DNA from: a virus | Length of the DNA: 32,788 nt | IMG/VR virus record: IMGVR_UViG_3300017714_000073 | Span: 1 to 32,788 of that record | Strand: one strand, 5' to 3' | In this document: positions 31,548-32,788 of the stretch, one piece after another | Numbering within the stretch: position 1 is the first letter of the stretch | How the letters are laid out: each line of letters begins with the position of its first letter | Translations under genes and position numbers: made by a program | The notes under the pieces: model-generated | Databases searched by the model: none | The model's input: only the letters and a program-made list of their open reading frames with translations | What the model was told of the DNA's origin: nothing

Positions 31548-32788
31548 TGGCTAAAGAAACTTATCAAATAGATAATCCCACAGGTGGACCGCCTTTGAAT
31601 ATACCTGCTTGGGCAAGCGAAGAAACTATGAGAAATATTGCAACTGACATAGGTGTAATGTCTCAGATAGATAAAACACTTGCAAAAACTATCGGTGAAT
31701 TTAGCAAAGACCTCGGAGAAGCATTTAGCAAAGTCACAGATAGTGCAACAGCTGACACAGCGGGTAACAACGAAACTGCTGCTGTAACTAAAAATACTAC
31801 AAAACAAACAAAAAGGTTAGCTAGAAAAATAGTTGACTCGACAAGTTTTATGGGCAACACAGAAAGACCTCTTACTAGCATTGTTGGTGCTATGAAAGAA
31901 GCAGGACCCGCGATTGCAGGTGCATTGGGGCAATTTTTTGGACCTTTAGGAAAAGCATTTGGCAAAATGGAAAATGGAGGTCTAAGTGCTCTAGGGTCAA
32001 TGATTAAAAAGAACGGTGATGTAATATCTGATGCAGCATTTATGTGGTTAGGATGGAATGTTGGTAAATTAGAAGCATTTGCAGAAGTGCAAAAACAGAT
32101 GATAGACAACGGTGCAATCATATTTGAAAATGGAAAAGCATTTAACGAATTAAGATTGAGTGTAAATGCTAGTGGTGTTACATATGATGCATTCAGTAAA
32201 ACAATTGCCGCTAATGGTAGTGCTATAAATGCATTTGGCGGAAATGTTAGTTTGGGAACAAGACGTTTTGCTGACTTTTTCAGAGACTTAGAACAAAGTG
32301 CCGATGCACTAGGAGACTTTGGTATAAGCAATGCAGAATTGTTGCAACAAACAGGCGAGTTTTTAGAATACCAACGTTTGACAGGTGGTTTAGTCAGAGG
32401 CACAGTGGGATTAGAAGATGATTTATCAACTGCATTTACACAACTACAACTAGAAACAGCAGGCTTAGCAAGTATTACAGGTATGCAAAGAAGTCAACTA
32501 CTGCAAAATGCATTACAAGTTAACAACATTGATTTTGCAGCAGGTATGGTAAATTTACAAGGTGCTGAAAAAGACGCAGTTGATGAAGCAAGACAATTAT
32601 TTCAAAACTTTGAAACTCTTGTAGGAACTACAACGCCATTAAGCACATTGAGTAATGCATTAGCAAGATCATTAGCAGTAGTAAATGGTGATTTATCAGC
32701 ATTAGATGTAGAAGAAGTTGCACAAGCATTAAATGCTACTGATGTTGCAGCACTTAAAAATGCGTTTGGTCAAAGTATTTTTGATGAC
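31547..32788 (+). CDS. Tape-measure-like structural protein, paralogue of the preceding gene, cut at window edge
   Basis: ATG at 31547 shares its A with the upstream TAA; GGAG lies eight bases before. 414 codons are open to the window end. It starts MAKETYQIDNPTGGPPLNIP and has WASEETMRNIATDIG, matching WASELTADQIASAIS of the gene before. A Gly/Ala/Phe-rich hydrophobic stretch (GPAIAGALGQFFGPLGKAFG) follows. Residues around 190-330 align with residues 195-310 of the upstream protein, with shared spacing of LR..V/DAS/AG/LG...D.(F/Y)(S/A)K and a common LAS.TG..R..LL segment. The C-terminus is outside the window. A structural role in the tail is inferred. Confidence 0.65.
   Translation, partial: MAKETYQIDNPTGGPPLNIPAWASEETMRNIATDIGVMSQIDKTLAKTIGEFSKDLGEAFSKVTDSATADTAGNNETAAVTKNTTKQTKRLARKIVDSTSFMGNTERPLTSIVGAMKEAGPAIAGALGQFFGPLGKAFGKMENGGLSALGSMIKKNGDVISDAAFMWLGWNVGKLEAFAEVQKQMIDNGAIIFENGKAFNELRLSVNASGVTYDAFSKTIAANGSAINAFGGNVSLGTRRFADFFRDLEQSADALGDFGISNAELLQQTGEFLEYQRLTGGLVRGTVGLEDDLSTAFTQLQLETAGLASITGMQRSQLLQNALQVNNIDFAAGMVNLQGAEKDAVDEARQLFQNFETLVGTTTPLSTLSNALARSLAVVNGDLSALDVEEVAQALNATDVAALKNAFGQSIFDD

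Noticed and set aside
31663-32403. Long minus-strand open frame of 246 codons
   Set aside because: It lies antisense to the plus-strand tape-measure-like paralogue, which has a good ribosome site, homology to its neighbour and continues to the window end. The antisense frame is Ser/Leu/Pro/Ala-rich and has no motif.
1-32788. CRISPR arrays, insertion sequences, integrase or attachment sites
   Set aside because: No regularly spaced direct repeats, transposase, integrase or tRNA-like attachment site was found; the gene content is that of a lytic phage.

Overview
The window is part of the genome of a lytic T4-like (Tevenvirinae-type) marine myovirus. This follows from recognisable T4-type proteins: baseplate wedge gp6, gp25 and gp53-like, hub gp5, gp26, the late sigma factor gp55 and the recombination nuclease gp46/gp47. 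The DNA is strongly AT-rich, and the short tail proteins resemble those of T4-like phages of marine bacteria. The host is probably a low-GC marine bacterium (SAR11-like or picocyanobacterial); that is inference, because the window holds no host-specific gene.

Layout. (1) 1-22891, minus strand: a tightly packed baseplate/tail operon. In transcription order it encodes a nucleotidyltransferase, a tail-tube-cap-like protein, gp53-like, a lytic-transglycosylase/hub fusion, gp5 (OB fold plus beta-helix), a separate lysozyme-like protein, an HNH endonuclease, gp25, gp6, a 3527-residue protein in the gp7 position, and three tail-fibre/virion proteins, the last cut by the window edge. Most junctions are TAATG or ATGA overlaps or gaps of 1-2 bases. 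(2) 22892-22983: a divergent control region with a near-consensus sigma70 promoter towards gp55 and a T4-like late promoter motif towards the tail operon. (3) 22984-27417, plus strand: gp55, gp47, gp46, a small unknown protein and a PD-(D/E)XK nuclease-like protein. (4) 27418-27915: no protein gene; it holds a strongly structured RNA candidate of about 340 nt, then a late promoter motif and a leader with two hairpins. (5) 27916-28356: a small unknown plus-strand gene. (6) 28340-29400, minus strand: gp26, followed in the -1 frame by an ORF with no start codon, joined through a slippery heptamer and a perfect 8-bp hairpin. (7) 29401-29471: two late-promoter motifs facing each other in an inverted repeat. 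(8) 29472-window end, plus strand: two tandem, paralogous, tape-measure-like structural proteins.

How the parts fit. gp55 is expressed from a host-type promoter and would then direct host RNA polymerase to ATAAATA-type promoters in front of the tail genes. The tail operon makes the baseplate and its cell-wall-cutting spike. gp46/gp47 and the PD-(D/E)XK protein fit phage recombination and DNA processing. gp26 and its frameshift product lie next to the tape-measure-like genes and look like the G/GT tail-assembly chaperone pair of siphoviruses. The two most notable observations are this frameshift cassette and the structured RNA.
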